From positions 27,451-46,926 of the forward strand of contig DGLB01000038.1 of the NCBI GenBank assembly GCA_002387845.1: 19,476 bases of DNA, written 5' to 3'. Below, in pieces: positions 1 to 8,152 of this stretch (the first letter of the stretch is position 1; every line of letters begins with the position of its first letter). Under the pieces are notes generated by a model. The model was not told the DNA's origin. It did no database searches and was given only the letters and a program-made list of their open reading frames with translations. Source of the DNA: Stenotrophomonas maltophilia (GTDB lineage Bacteria > Pseudomonadota > Gammaproteobacteria > Xanthomonadales > Xanthomonadaceae). A program made the position numbers and the translations under genes.

Positions 1-206
1 CGCGGCATCATGATGTCCACGAAGATGATCTGCGGCTGTTGGTCGGCGATCTTGGCCAACGCCTCGAAACCATCGGTCGCGGTCACCACCTCGCAGCCTT
101 CGCGCTTGAGCAGTGTTTCAGCGGTCCTGCGAATGGTCTTCGAATCATCGATGACCATGACTCTCAGCCCTGCGAGTTCCCCACCCGCAGCCATGTTTTC
201 AGTCAT
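1..206 (-). CDS. pilG: Twitching motility response regulator PilG (5' part, cut by window edge)
   Basis: Only the first 68 codons are present; the gene runs off the left edge. The protein is a CheY-like receiver domain: the acidic pair D20-D21 followed by S22-K23, and the phospho-acceptor D64 in the FVDIMMPR strand, are visible, so the phosphorylation site is intact. PilG acts at the cytoplasmic face in the Chp/Pil chemosensory pathway that drives type IV pilus extension and twitching. The identification rests on the N-terminus typical of xanthomonad PilG and on the divergent gshB-TonB pair next door, an arrangement also found beside pilG in Pseudomonas. The ATG at 206 is chosen because a GGAAAGG-type ribosome site lies just upstream. 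pilH, pilI and pilJ would be expected beyond the edge, which cannot be seen here. Confidence 0.9.
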   Translation of the reverse strand, partial: MTENMAAGGELAGLRVMVIDDSKTIRRTAETLLKREGCEVVTATDGFEALAKIADQQPQIIFVDIMMP

Positions 207-266
207 TACCTTTCCCCGAGCGCGCGACGCTTGTGCCTGATGATCGGACGTCGCTGCGAAAGCGTA

Positions 267-295
267 TCTATATCCCACCGGGCTTCCGGCATCAA
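267..295 (-). promoter_or_regulatory. Sigma70-like promoter for pilG
   Basis: On the minus strand TTGATG (295-290) is followed after exactly 17 bases by TATAGA (272-267). Each hexamer matches four of six consensus positions. Transcription would start near 260, giving a leader of about 55 bases before the pilG ATG at 206. The stretch 207-456 otherwise holds no gene. For gshB on the plus strand only a weak -10-like TACCAT (425-430) is visible, without a good -35. Confidence 0.5.
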
Positions 296-456
296 GGGTC
301 TGGCGTGCAGCCCAAGCCACTCGCGCCCCCGCCCGACCGTATCACCCCCGAACTGCGCAAACCGTGAAGGCGGCAAACGCAGCGTTCCGCCCAGTCAGGG
401 AAGCCGCCGCCCCCCGATTGAAGCTACCATCAGCGCCTGCCCGCCAGGTTGTGACC

Positions 457-1407
457 ATGCCGTTGAATGTCATCGTGGTGATGGACCCCATCGCCCACAT
501 CAAGATCGCCAAGGACACCACGTTCGCCATGTTGCTGGAGGCCCAGCGCCGTGGCCATGCCCTGCATTACGTCAGCCCCGGGGGGCTGGCCCTGCGCGAC
601 GGCGTGGCGGTCGCCCGTACGGCCCCCCTGCAGGTGCGCGACGACAAGGCCGGCTGGTTCACCCTGGGCGAATTCAGCCAGACCACCTTCGGGCCCGGCC
701 AGGTGGTGCTGATGCGCAAAGACCCGCCAGTGGATGCCGAGTTCATCTACGACACCCAGGTGCTGGCGGTGGCGCAGCAGGCCGGGGCCCTGGTGGTGAA
801 CGACCCGCAGGGCCTGCGCGACTACAACGAGAAGCTGGCCGCCCTGCTGTTCCCGCAGTGCTGCCCGCCAACCCTGGTCAGCCGACGCCACGCCGACCTG
901 AAGGCGTTCGTGCTTGAACATGGCCAGGCAGTGCTGAAGCCGCTGGACGGCATGGGCGGGCGCTCGATCTTCCGCAGCGGCAGCGGCGACCCCAACCTGA
1001 ATGTGATCCTGGAAACCCTGACCGACGGCGAGCGCAAGCTGGCCCTGGCGCAGAAGTTCATCCCCGACATCACCGCGGGCGACAAGCGGATCCTGCTGGT
1101 CGATGGCGAACCGGTGGACTACTGCCTGGCCCGCATCCCGCAGGGCGACGAATTCCGCGGCAACCTGGCGGCCGGCGGCCGCGGCGAGGGCCGACCGCTG
1201 AGCGACCGCGACCGCTGGATCGCCGCCCAGGTGGGACCGGAGATGAAGCGCCGCGGCATGCGCTTCGTTGGCCTGGACGTGATCGGCGATTACCTCACCG
1301 AGGTGAATGTGACCAGCCCGACCTGCGTGCGCGAACTGGATGCCCAGTTCGGCCTGAACATCGCCGGCACCCTGTTCGACGCCATCGAGGCCGGCCTGCC
1401 GCAATGA
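457..1407 (+). CDS. gshB: Glutathione synthetase (ATP-grasp)
   Basis: This 316-residue protein joins gamma-glutamylcysteine and glycine with ATP to make glutathione in the cytoplasm, the second step after GshA. It opens with the typical MPLNVIVVMDPI strand, and the length equals the usual bacterial GshB (about 315). Visible ATP-grasp features are the glycine-rich loop at K161-G168 (KPLDGMGG), the segment GDKRILLVDG (about 208-217), the EFRGNLAAGG turn (about 232-241), and metal ligands D264, E272 and N274 in GLDVIGDYLTEVNVTSP. The frame stays open upstream to 364, but the ATG at 457 is chosen because homologues begin there and a weak CAGG site precedes it. The stop overlaps the TonB start as ATGA, indicating translational coupling. 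pilG is divergent. Confidence 0.97.
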   Translation: MPLNVIVVMDPIAHIKIAKDTTFAMLLEAQRRGHALHYVSPGGLALRDGVAVARTAPLQVRDDKAGWFTLGEFSQTTFGPGQVVLMRKDPPVDAEFIYDTQVLAVAQQAGALVVNDPQGLRDYNEKLAALLFPQCCPPTLVSRRHADLKAFVLEHGQAVLKPLDGMGGRSIFRSGSGDPNLNVILETLTDGERKLALAQKFIPDITAGDKRILLVDGEPVDYCLARIPQGDEFRGNLAAGGRGEGRPLSDRDRWIAAQVGPEMKRRGMRFVGLDVIGDYLTEVNVTSPTCVRELDAQFGLNIAGTLFDAIEAGLPQ

Positions 1408-2291
1408 GTGCCACGGCTGCCCCTCTGCCCCCCCATCAGACGCGCGAGTCGCAACGCCTGGGAGCCACCCTGGCGCTGTCGGCACTCGTGCACGGCCTGC
1501 TGATCCTGGGGGTGGGGTTCGCGGTAAGCGACCAGGCCGCACTGGTGCCAACGCTGGATGTGATCTTCAGCCAGACCCAGACCGCGCTGACCCCGAAACA
1601 GGCCGACTTCCTCGCCCAGGCCAATCAGCAGGGGGGCGGTGACCACGACACCGCCCAGCGCCCCCGCGACAACCAGACCGGCATCGTGCCGCAGCCGCAG
1701 GCCGGGCTTTCACCGGTGCCGCAGCAACGCCAGGATGCTGCCCGCCCGCCGCCGCCGCAGGCCCGGGTGGTCTCGACCCGCAACAGCCCGGATACCGTGG
1801 CCGACGCGCAGTCGCAGCCACTGCCGGACGAGCCGCGCCCGGACGCACCGCTGACCGCGCGCGAGCAGCGCGATGCCGAGATGGCGCGACTGGCCGCCGA
1901 AGTGCACCTGCGCTCGGCCCAGTACGCCAAGCGCCCGAACCGCAAGTTCGTTTCTGCCAGCACCCGCGAATATGCCTATGCCAACTACCTGCGCGCCTGG
2001 GTGGATCGGGCCGAGCGCGTCGGCAACCTGAACTACCCCGACGAAGCGCGGCAACGCCGGCTCGGCGGCCAGGTGGTCATCACCGTTGGCGTGCGCCGCG
2101 ACGGCAGCGTGGAAAGCGCCCGCATCCTGCGCAGCAGCGGCACCCCGCTGCTGGATGAAGCGGCGCTGCGCGTGGTGCGCCTCGCCCAGCCCTACCCGCC
2201 GCTGCCGGAGAGCAAGGACGACGTGGATATCCTGCAGGTCACCCGGACCTGGATGTTCCTGCCGGGCGGTGAACTGCGCGACGACCGTTGA
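1404..2291 (+). CDS. TonB-family energy transducer, TonB3-like
   Basis: A 295-residue inner-membrane protein of TonB layout. A short cytoplasmic tail leads into one membrane helix at about 20-42 carrying the S26-x3-H30 pair that matches the SxxxH motif of TonB, which contacts ExbB/ExbD. A long periplasmic linker rich in Pro, Gln and Ala (about 75-150) and a charged helical stretch follow. The TonB C-terminal domain occupies about 195-290, with Y211-P212, the GGQVVITVGVRRDGSV strand pair and a PYPPLP turn. TonB domains couple the proton-motive force to outer-membrane transporters. In Pseudomonas aeruginosa a gene in the same place, beside gshB and pilG, is tonB3, required for twitching; that role here is inferred from position. 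Translation starts inside the gshB stop (ATGA). No exbB or exbD is nearby. Confidence 0.88.
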   Translation: MSATAAPLPPHQTRESQRLGATLALSALVHGLLILGVGFAVSDQAALVPTLDVIFSQTQTALTPKQADFLAQANQQGGGDHDTAQRPRDNQTGIVPQPQAGLSPVPQQRQDAARPPPPQARVVSTRNSPDTVADAQSQPLPDEPRPDAPLTAREQRDAEMARLAAEVHLRSAQYAKRPNRKFVSASTREYAYANYLRAWVDRAERVGNLNYPDEARQRRLGGQVVITVGVRRDGSVESARILRSSGTPLLDEAALRVVRLAQPYPPLPESKDDVDILQVTRTWMFLPGGELRDDR

Positions 2292-2306
2292 CGGTCGGGC
2301 GAATGA

Positions 2307-3011
2307 TCACCCCTGCTTTGCGGCGCGCGCGGCCTGCTGTTCGACCAGGGTCAGGGCGACGTTGTTGCGCAGATAGGCCGGCTCGACGCGCTCGGGGGCG
2401 GTGACCTCGCCGCGTTCGTACATCGGCACCGCCAGCGCCAGCACATCAGAGGCACGCGGCAACGCCTGCGCATCCACACCGTCCAGCTGATCTGCCAGGC
2501 GGGTGGCCAGCAGGCCGCCCGCAGCGCCAAAGCCGGTGCCGACGCCGAACCAGCGACTGCCCTCCGGCAGTTCGACCGCCTCCGGCGCACACACCACTTC
2601 CTCGCCCCGCAGCTGCCATACGCCATCCACCCGCACCTGCCGGGCCACGTAAACCTCACCCATGCGCGCGTCGATGCTGGCCAGCACGTGGTCCTGGCCG
2701 GCCGGTGCGCGCAGCGCCAGCGCCTGCAGGGTCGACACCGGGATCAGCGGGCGGTCCAGCGCCAGCGCAATGCCCTGGGCAATGGCAATGGCCAGGCGCA
2801 CGCCGGTGAACGCGCCCGGCCCCCGCCCCAGCGCGATGGCATCCAGCTGCGAGCGCGCAATCCCGGCTTCGGCCAACAGCTGTTCGGCCCACGGCAGGCT
2901 CAGCTCGGCATGACGACGCGGAGCCAGCTCGAAGCGCTCATGCACCTGGCCGTCCACGTAGACAGCAACGGAACAGGCTTCGGTGGCGGTTTCAAAGGCG
3001 AGCAGTTTCAT
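2307..3011 (-). CDS. tsaB: tRNA threonylcarbamoyladenosine biosynthesis protein TsaB
   Basis: This 234-residue cytoplasmic protein has the ASKHA fold. TsaB scaffolds TsaD and TsaE in the complex that transfers the threonylcarbamoyl group to A37 of tRNAs reading ANN codons. Diagnostic features are the N-terminal strand MKLLAFETATEACSVAVY, the RHAELSLP segment near 33-40, and the GPGAFTGVRLA loop at 64-74 (the family form is usually GPGSFTG, so Ser is replaced by Ala), followed by the PVSTLQALA helix. The ATG at 3011 matches the family N-terminus; the frame is open further upstream but that reading is not TsaB-like. It lies 16 bases after yoaA and looks like the last gene of the mrcB-lpoP-yoaA-tsaB operon. 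The yoaA-tsaB pairing is also seen in Escherichia coli. The convergent TonB gene ends 15 bases away. Confidence 0.95.
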   Translation of the reverse strand: MKLLAFETATEACSVAVYVDGQVHERFELAPRRHAELSLPWAEQLLAEAGIARSQLDAIALGRGPGAFTGVRLAIAIAQGIALALDRPLIPVSTLQALALRAPAGQDHVLASIDARMGEVYVARQVRVDGVWQLRGEEVVCAPEAVELPEGSRWFGVGTGFGAAGGLLATRLADQLDGVDAQALPRASDVLALAVPMYERGEVTAPERVEPAYLRNNVALTLVEQQAARAAKQG

Positions 3012-3027
3012 GGGCACGGCGGAGTGG

Positions 3028-5067
3028 TCAGAACAGGGAGGTCGGGAACGGAGCGTCGGCACTGTCGGTGGCATGCACCGGGTCCGACCCGGCGGCGGCC
3101 GGTGCCCATTGTGGCGCAAAGAAGGCCTGCACATCGGCCAGCGCCCGGGTGCGCCGGAACGGCGGCAGTGAATCCATGAAGATCCGCCCATAACCGCGCG
3201 TGGTCAGGCGTGGGTCGCACAGCACCAGCACGCCACGATCGGTCTCGCTGCGGATCAGCCGCCCGACGCCCTGCTTCAGCGCGATCACGGCCTGCGGCAG
3301 CTGTTCGTCGCGGAACGGATTGCCGCCCTCGCGCCGGATGGCCTCCAGTCGCGCCTCGAACACCGGGTCATCCGGCGCGGCGAACGGCAGCTTGTCGATG
3401 ACCACCACGCTCAGCGCGTCGCCCACCACGTCCACGCCTTCACGGAAGCTGGCCGAGCCCAGCAGCACGCCATTGCCGGACGCGCGGAACCGCTGCAGCA
3501 AGGTGGCGCGCGGAGCCTCGCCCTGCACGAACAGCGGCCACGGTCCGTCGCGCAGGGCTTCGGCCGCCTCGCGCAGCGCGCGGTGCGAGGCAAACAGCAG
3601 GAACGCGCGGCCTTCGGAGGCCTGCAGCACCGGCGTGAGCGCGGCGATCAGGGCGGTGCCGAAGCCGCGCGCGGCCGGGTCCGGCAAGCCGGTGGGCAGA
3701 TAACACAGGGCCTGTTGTCCCCAGTCGAACGGGCTGGGCTGCAACAGGGTGACCGGATCGTCCAGCCCCAGGCGCTGGGCGATGTGCTCGAAATGCCCAT
3801 CCACGGTCAGCGTCGCAGAGGTGAACACCCAGGCCGCCATGGAACGCTGCCGGTGCTCGCGCAATGGGCCGGACACATCCATCGGCGTGCGCTGGCAGCG
3901 GAAGCCGCGTGGCGTGAGCTCGTACCACAGCACATCAGCGCCGTTCGGCAGCAGCTCCGGGTCGGCTTCGAAATCGAGCAACGGTGCATCATCGCCCAGC
4001 CAGCGCGACAGCCGCGACACCGCCTCGAGCGCGCGTGCGTGGCAGGCATCCAGTCCAGGCGAGGCCTCGCGCACGCCGTCCAGCGCATCGCGAAGTGCCA
4101 CCAACGCACTCATTGCGGCGTCGAAACCGTCGCGCACCTGCGGCACGGCCAGTGCCCGCCATTGGGTGCCGCGGGCGGGAAGTCCGTCCATGGCGGTGCG
4201 CAGTTCGCGCAGGGCTTGTTCCAGCGCGTCTGCCGGACCCTGCAACGCGGCCTGGGCACCGGCCACGCTGCGACTCTCTGCCAGGCAGTCGCGGGCCAGT
4301 TCCTGCCACGGCCGCATGCCGAAGCCTTCGCCGAAGAAGTTGGCGGCCAGCTCCGGCAACTGGTGGGCTTCGTCGATCACGAACGCCTGCGCGCCGGGCA
4401 GGATTTCGCCGAAACCTTCCTGCTTCAAGGCCAGGTCAGCGAGCAGCAGGTGATGATTGACCACCACCACGTCGGCGGCCTGCGCCCGCTGCCGCGCCTG
4501 CACCACGAAGCAGTCCGACCAGAATGGACAATCGGTGCCCAGGCAGTTGTCCACGGTGGAGGTGACCAGTGGAAACAAGGGGGAATCTTCGGGCAGGGCA
4601 TCCAGCTCGGCCATGTCGCCATGCCGGGTGCGCCCCGACCAGGCCAGGATGCGCTGGAACTGGGCCACCTGTTCCAGCGTGCTGAAACGCGGCTCGCCGC
4701 GCGCCTGCTGCAGCCGGTAGCGGCACAGGTAGTTGGCGCGCCCTTTCAGCAACGCACTACTGTGGCCGACGCCCAGTGCGGCACGCACGCGCGGCAGATC
4801 GCGATGGTAAAGCTGATCCTGCAGCGCCCGGGTGCCGGTGGAGATGATGATCTTCAAGCCCGACAGCAGCGCCGGCACCAGGTAGGCAAAGGTCTTGCCG
4901 GTGCCGGTGCCGGCCTCGGCCAGCAGCAGGTCACGCTGTTCGAAGGCGTCGGCGATGGCCGTGGTCAGGCGCAGCTGCGCGGGGCGGGCAACAAACGCAT
5001 CCAGGTGGCTGGCGAGCGCGCCGCCCTCGCTGAGGGCGTCGCTGCTGGCGTGGGCAAGACCGATCAT
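3028..5067 (-). CDS. yoaA: ATP-dependent DNA helicase, YoaA/DinG family (XPD-like, Fe-S)
   Basis: A 679-residue superfamily 2 helicase. Visible are a Q-motif-like region before the Walker A box E51AGTGTGKT59, the DEAH box D232-H235, and a motif VI-like QGVGRLIRSETDRG stretch near the C-terminus. Four cysteines between motifs Ia and II (C115, C175, C180, C186; the last three as CLGTDCPFWSDC) are placed like the 4Fe-4S ligands of DinG and XPD. YoaA and DinG unwind DNA 5' to 3' in damage tolerance and R-loop or fork repair; E. coli YoaA works with the polymerase III chi subunit. The YoaA assignment over DinG rests on length (YoaA about 636, DinG about 716) and on tsaB immediately downstream, as in E. 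coli. It starts 18 bases after the lipoprotein gene. No strong ribosome site is seen. Confidence 0.9.
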   Translation of the reverse strand: MIGLAHASSDALSEGGALASHLDAFVARPAQLRLTTAIADAFEQRDLLLAEAGTGTGKTFAYLVPALLSGLKIIISTGTRALQDQLYHRDLPRVRAALGVGHSSALLKGRANYLCRYRLQQARGEPRFSTLEQVAQFQRILAWSGRTRHGDMAELDALPEDSPLFPLVTSTVDNCLGTDCPFWSDCFVVQARQRAQAADVVVVNHHLLLADLALKQEGFGEILPGAQAFVIDEAHQLPELAANFFGEGFGMRPWQELARDCLAESRSVAGAQAALQGPADALEQALRELRTAMDGLPARGTQWRALAVPQVRDGFDAAMSALVALRDALDGVREASPGLDACHARALEAVSRLSRWLGDDAPLLDFEADPELLPNGADVLWYELTPRGFRCQRTPMDVSGPLREHRQRSMAAWVFTSATLTVDGHFEHIAQRLGLDDPVTLLQPSPFDWGQQALCYLPTGLPDPAARGFGTALIAALTPVLQASEGRAFLLFASHRALREAAEALRDGPWPLFVQGEAPRATLLQRFRASGNGVLLGSASFREGVDVVGDALSVVVIDKLPFAAPDDPVFEARLEAIRREGGNPFRDEQLPQAVIALKQGVGRLIRSETDRGVLVLCDPRLTTRGYGRIFMDSLPPFRRTRALADVQAFFAPQWAPAAAGSDPVHATDSADAPFPTSLF

Positions 5068-5085
5068 GCGGCCATTGTACGGCCG

Positions 5086-5604
5086 TCAATATCGTTTGAT
5101 GCCCGGCACCGTGCAGCCCTGGATCTGGGCACGCGCGGACACCGCATTTTCCTGCTCACCACGCGCCAGGCGCGACTGCTCGATCGTCGCCCAATGGCGA
5201 CGGCACAGCGGACCGGTTTTCGAACCCAGCTCCACCGCCTTGCGTGCCAGCGCTTCGGCCTGCACCCAGTCAGCCTGCAGCAGGGCCACCTCGGCGCGCT
5301 CCTGCAGCACCGCCGGATCACCTTCGGATACCTGCAACGCCTGGTCCAGGGCCTGCGCCGCACCGGCCAGATCGCCGGCCTGGCGCTTGCCCTGCGCGAC
5401 CACGCGCAGGTCTTCCACACCACCGTCGCGCAGCGGCTGCACATCCAGTTCGGTGTCGTCCTTGCCCGCGGCGGCATCCACCGCTGCCAGGCGCTGCGCC
5501 GGCGGGGTGGTGTCGACCGGCTTCACCGGCGCGGTGGAGGACACACAGCCGGCCAGCACCAATGCACAGGCGGAAGCGAGAACGGAAAGATGAAGACGGT
5601 TCAT
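5086..5604 (-). CDS. lpoP: TPR outer-membrane lipoprotein, probable LpoP-type PBP1b activator
   Basis: A 172-residue lipoprotein precursor: a positively charged start, a hydrophobic segment and the lipobox LAGC with the lipidated Cys at 20. Residues 21-60 are a Pro/Thr/Ala-rich linker without obvious fold. Residues about 66-135 form TPR-like helix pairs (ALDQALQVSEGDPAVLQERAEVALL and the following repeat), then a GPLCRRHW segment with C134 and a second Cys at 164. Position 2 after the lipid Cys is Val, not Asp, so outer-membrane sorting is expected. In Pseudomonas aeruginosa the TPR lipoprotein LpoP, encoded beside the PBP1b gene, activates that synthase in place of LpoB; the same layout here (22 bases after mrcB) argues for the same role. 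A GAGG ribosome site about nine bases upstream supports the ATG at 5604. Function is inferred, not shown. Confidence 0.78.
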   Translation of the reverse strand: MNRLHLSVLASACALVLAGCVSSTAPVKPVDTTPPAQRLAAVDAAAGKDDTELDVQPLRDGGVEDLRVVAQGKRQAGDLAGAAQALDQALQVSEGDPAVLQERAEVALLQADWVQAEALARKAVELGSKTGPLCRRHWATIEQSRLARGEQENAVSARAQIQGCTVPGIKRY

Positions 5605-5626
5605 GCGCGGCGACCTCGAAAACGAC

Positions 5627-8068
5627 TCAACGAGCCGGGGGAGTGGCTGCCGGGGCGGCAGCGGCCGGCTCGGCAGCCGGCTCGGGTTTCTTGTCCAGGC
5701 CGAACCAGCTGCGCCAGCCACCGCCTTCGCTCTGCCCGTCGCCACCCTCGCCTTCCGGCAACGCGCTGGGCGGTGCGCAGGGCGCATAGTTCGGCGCGTA
5801 GCCGACCACGAACGGGAACCGGCGCGCGCCCGGACAGGCGTCGTCAGTGGCGGCCATGCCACCGGCTTCCACCGGTTGCCAGTCCAGGCCCTTGTTGTTG
5901 ACCTTCAGCGGCGCGCTCGGCAGCCGGCTGAAGATGCCCGACCACACGCGCATCGCGCCGGTGGCACCGAACAGGCCGGTCTGCTCGTTCTGGTCGTTGC
6001 CCATCCAGACCACCGCCAGGTGGTCGCCGGTGTAGCCGGCGTACCAGCTGTCGCGGCCATCATTGGACGTACCGGTCTTGCCGGCCGGCTGCAGGCGACC
6101 GAGGCCGTCGGCATTGAGGCGCTGCGCGGTTCCGCTGGAGACCACCTGCTGCAGGCCGATGCTGATCAGGTTGGCGGCAATCGAGTCGCCTTCCTGGGCC
6201 GGGGCCGGGCTCTTGTCATAGCGCTTGAGCAGCTTGCCCTGCGGATCCAGCACACCACGCACCGCGTGCAGCGGCTGGATTTCGCCACCCGAGGCCAGGA
6301 ACTGGTACAGCTGCGCCATCGCGTACGGGCTCTGGTCGGTCGAGCCCAGGATCACCGATGGATTGCTCTCGGCCTTCAAGCCGGCCAGCACGTGGATCAG
6401 CTGGGTGACCCGCTCGGGTCCCACCTGCATCCCCACCCGCACGGTGGCCTGGTTGTAGGAGTTGGCCAATGCATCGATCAGGCGCACCGTGCCGTGGCTG
6501 CGGTTGTCCGCGTTGCCCGGCGTCCAGCGTTTGCCCCGGCTGAGCTGCACCGTGACCGGAGAGTCATCGACGAAGGTCGCCAGCGAGTACTTGTCCGGCT
6601 GCGCCAGCGCCAGCAGATAGACAAACGGCTTGAGCAGCGAGCCGACCGGGCGCTGCGCTTCGATGGCCCGGTTGAATCCGGGTTCGGCGACGTCGCGGCT
6701 GCCGACCACCGCCAGCACGTCACCGTTGTGCACATCGGTGAGCACCAGGCCGGCCTGCAGTTCCGGTCGGCGCTTGTTTTCAAGCGACTTGATCGTCCTG
6801 GTGACCGACCCTTCGGCATAGGCCTGCGCCGAAGGCGACATGCCGGTCATCACGCTCAAGCCGGCCCCCTGCAGGACCGACTCGGGGTAGTCGTGCCCCA
6901 GCTGGCGACGCACCAGGTCGACATAGGCCGGGAAACGATTGGCCGCGATCAGTCCCGGCACCTTGGGCACGCCCAGCGGTGCCTTGAGCGCACGGTCGAG
7001 CTCGGCCTGGTCGATCAGACCATTTTCGTGGAGTTTGCCCAGCACGAAGTTGCGCCGATCCAGCGCGCGCTCGGGATTGCGGCGCGGGTCGTAGTACGAG
7101 GGTCCCTTGACCAGTCCGATCAGCAGCGCGATGTGTTCGGTGTTGAGCGAGGACAGGTCGCGGCCGAACCAGAATTCCGCACCGGAGGACATGCCGTGGA
7201 TGGCCTGGCTGCCGCGCTGACCCAGATAGACCTGGTTGAGATAGGCCTCGAGGATGGTGCGCTTGTCGTAGCGCGCCTCCATGATCAGCGCGTACAGCAC
7301 TTCATTGAACTTGCGGGTGACGGTCTGTTCCTTGCCGATGCCCAGCAGCCCGCTGCGGGCCAGCTGCTGGGTCAGCGTGGACGCGCCCTGCCGGCTCTGC
7401 CCGCCCGAGCGCACGGTCACCCAGACGGCCCGGGCGATGCCGCTCAGGTCGATGCCGTGGTGACGGTTGAAATCCTTGTCTTCCACGGCCTGCAGACCCG
7501 TCACCAGCAGTTCCGGCGTCTCTTCCAGCCGCACCAGGCGACGTTCTTCCTGCTTCTGCCCGTACAGGGTGGCGATACGTGCCGGGTCCAGACGGGCGGC
7601 CTTCAGGGCCTTGCGGTTGCCGGCATCACGCAGCGAGGCAACCTGCCCGCCGGAAACGGTCAGCTCGACCCGTCGCGGCGCCACCGGACCGTCCACGTCG
7701 TTGTAGCCACGGCTGGAAATGACGAAACGTCCGCCTTCCTGGCTGAACGTCGCCGGTGACTTGCCGGTGCCGTCGTCGCGGTACGCCGCAGCCGCCAGTT
7801 CGGTCTTCAGCGTCTGCACGTCCATCGCCACGCCCGGGGCCAGCGCCAGCGGGCGCGCGTAGACCCGGGTGGGAATCTGCCAGCGCAGTTCACCGAAGCG
7901 CTGCGTCACCTGGTTGTTCAGGTAAACGGTGTAGGGGATCAGAAAGCCCAGTGCCAGCGCGAAGGCAGCCATGGCCGCCGTGATGAGCCGGCTCCGCCAG
8001 CGCGGCCAGCGGCTTTCGGTGTCGTCGTCAAACGCGTCGGTGTCGTCGGAATCGTAACGTGGGGGCAC
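5627..8068 (-). CDS. mrcB: Penicillin-binding protein 1B, bifunctional murein glycosyltransferase/transpeptidase
   Basis: An 813-residue inner-membrane class A PBP that polymerises lipid II and cross-links peptidoglycan in the periplasm. An acidic cytoplasmic tail (1-25) precedes one membrane helix (about 27-49) and a UB2H-like domain (about 65-150), the docking site for lipoprotein activators in E. coli PBP1b. The GT51 domain carries catalytic E196 in EDKDF and the GASTLTQQLAR motif near 228. The transpeptidase motifs are S477-LLK480, S537-Y-N539 and K664-TG666. The C-terminus ends in a Pro/Ala/Glu-rich tail of about 50 residues with two cysteines just before it. The start codon is GTG at 8068; no clear ribosome site precedes it, so the exact start is less sure. 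It heads the operon with the lipoprotein gene, yoaA and tsaB. Confidence 0.95.
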   Translation of the reverse strand: MPPRYDSDDTDAFDDDTESRWPRWRSRLITAAMAAFALALGFLIPYTVYLNNQVTQRFGELRWQIPTRVYARPLALAPGVAMDVQTLKTELAAAAYRDDGTGKSPATFSQEGGRFVISSRGYNDVDGPVAPRRVELTVSGGQVASLRDAGNRKALKAARLDPARIATLYGQKQEERRLVRLEETPELLVTGLQAVEDKDFNRHHGIDLSGIARAVWVTVRSGGQSRQGASTLTQQLARSGLLGIGKEQTVTRKFNEVLYALIMEARYDKRTILEAYLNQVYLGQRGSQAIHGMSSGAEFWFGRDLSSLNTEHIALLIGLVKGPSYYDPRRNPERALDRRNFVLGKLHENGLIDQAELDRALKAPLGVPKVPGLIAANRFPAYVDLVRRQLGHDYPESVLQGAGLSVMTGMSPSAQAYAEGSVTRTIKSLENKRRPELQAGLVLTDVHNGDVLAVVGSRDVAEPGFNRAIEAQRPVGSLLKPFVYLLALAQPDKYSLATFVDDSPVTVQLSRGKRWTPGNADNRSHGTVRLIDALANSYNQATVRVGMQVGPERVTQLIHVLAGLKAESNPSVILGSTDQSPYAMAQLYQFLASGGEIQPLHAVRGVLDPQGKLLKRYDKSPAPAQEGDSIAANLISIGLQQVVSSGTAQRLNADGLGRLQPAGKTGTSNDGRDSWYAGYTGDHLAVVWMGNDQNEQTGLFGATGAMRVWSGIFSRLPSAPLKVNNKGLDWQPVEAGGMAATDDACPGARRFPFVVGYAPNYAPCAPPSALPEGEGGDGQSEGGGWRSWFGLDKKPEPAAEPAAAAPAATPPAR

Positions 8069-8152
8069 GGGATATACGGGGAATAAACTTCGTCGAGTCT
8101 ACCCCAGTGGCCGCAGCGGCAGAGTCACCGGCATTCGCCGTTTCAGCCCAGT

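Noticed and set aside
2283..2296. Inverted repeat GACCG-TTGA-CGGTC at the TonB gene stop as a terminator
   Set aside because: Only five pairs with a four-base loop and no T-run; too weak to list between the converging genes.
5069..5085. CGGCC/GGCCG hairpin directly before the yoaA start as a translation control
   Set aside because: Five GC pairs with a seven-base loop are expected by chance in DNA this GC-rich; no supporting pattern.
3583..7759. Long open frames on the plus strand opposite yoaA, the lipoprotein gene and mrcB (3583-5901 and 5603-7759)
   Set aside because: They are antisense to well-supported genes, have Arg/His/Gln-rich low-complexity translations without recognisable domains, and are the usual result of high GC in the third codon position.
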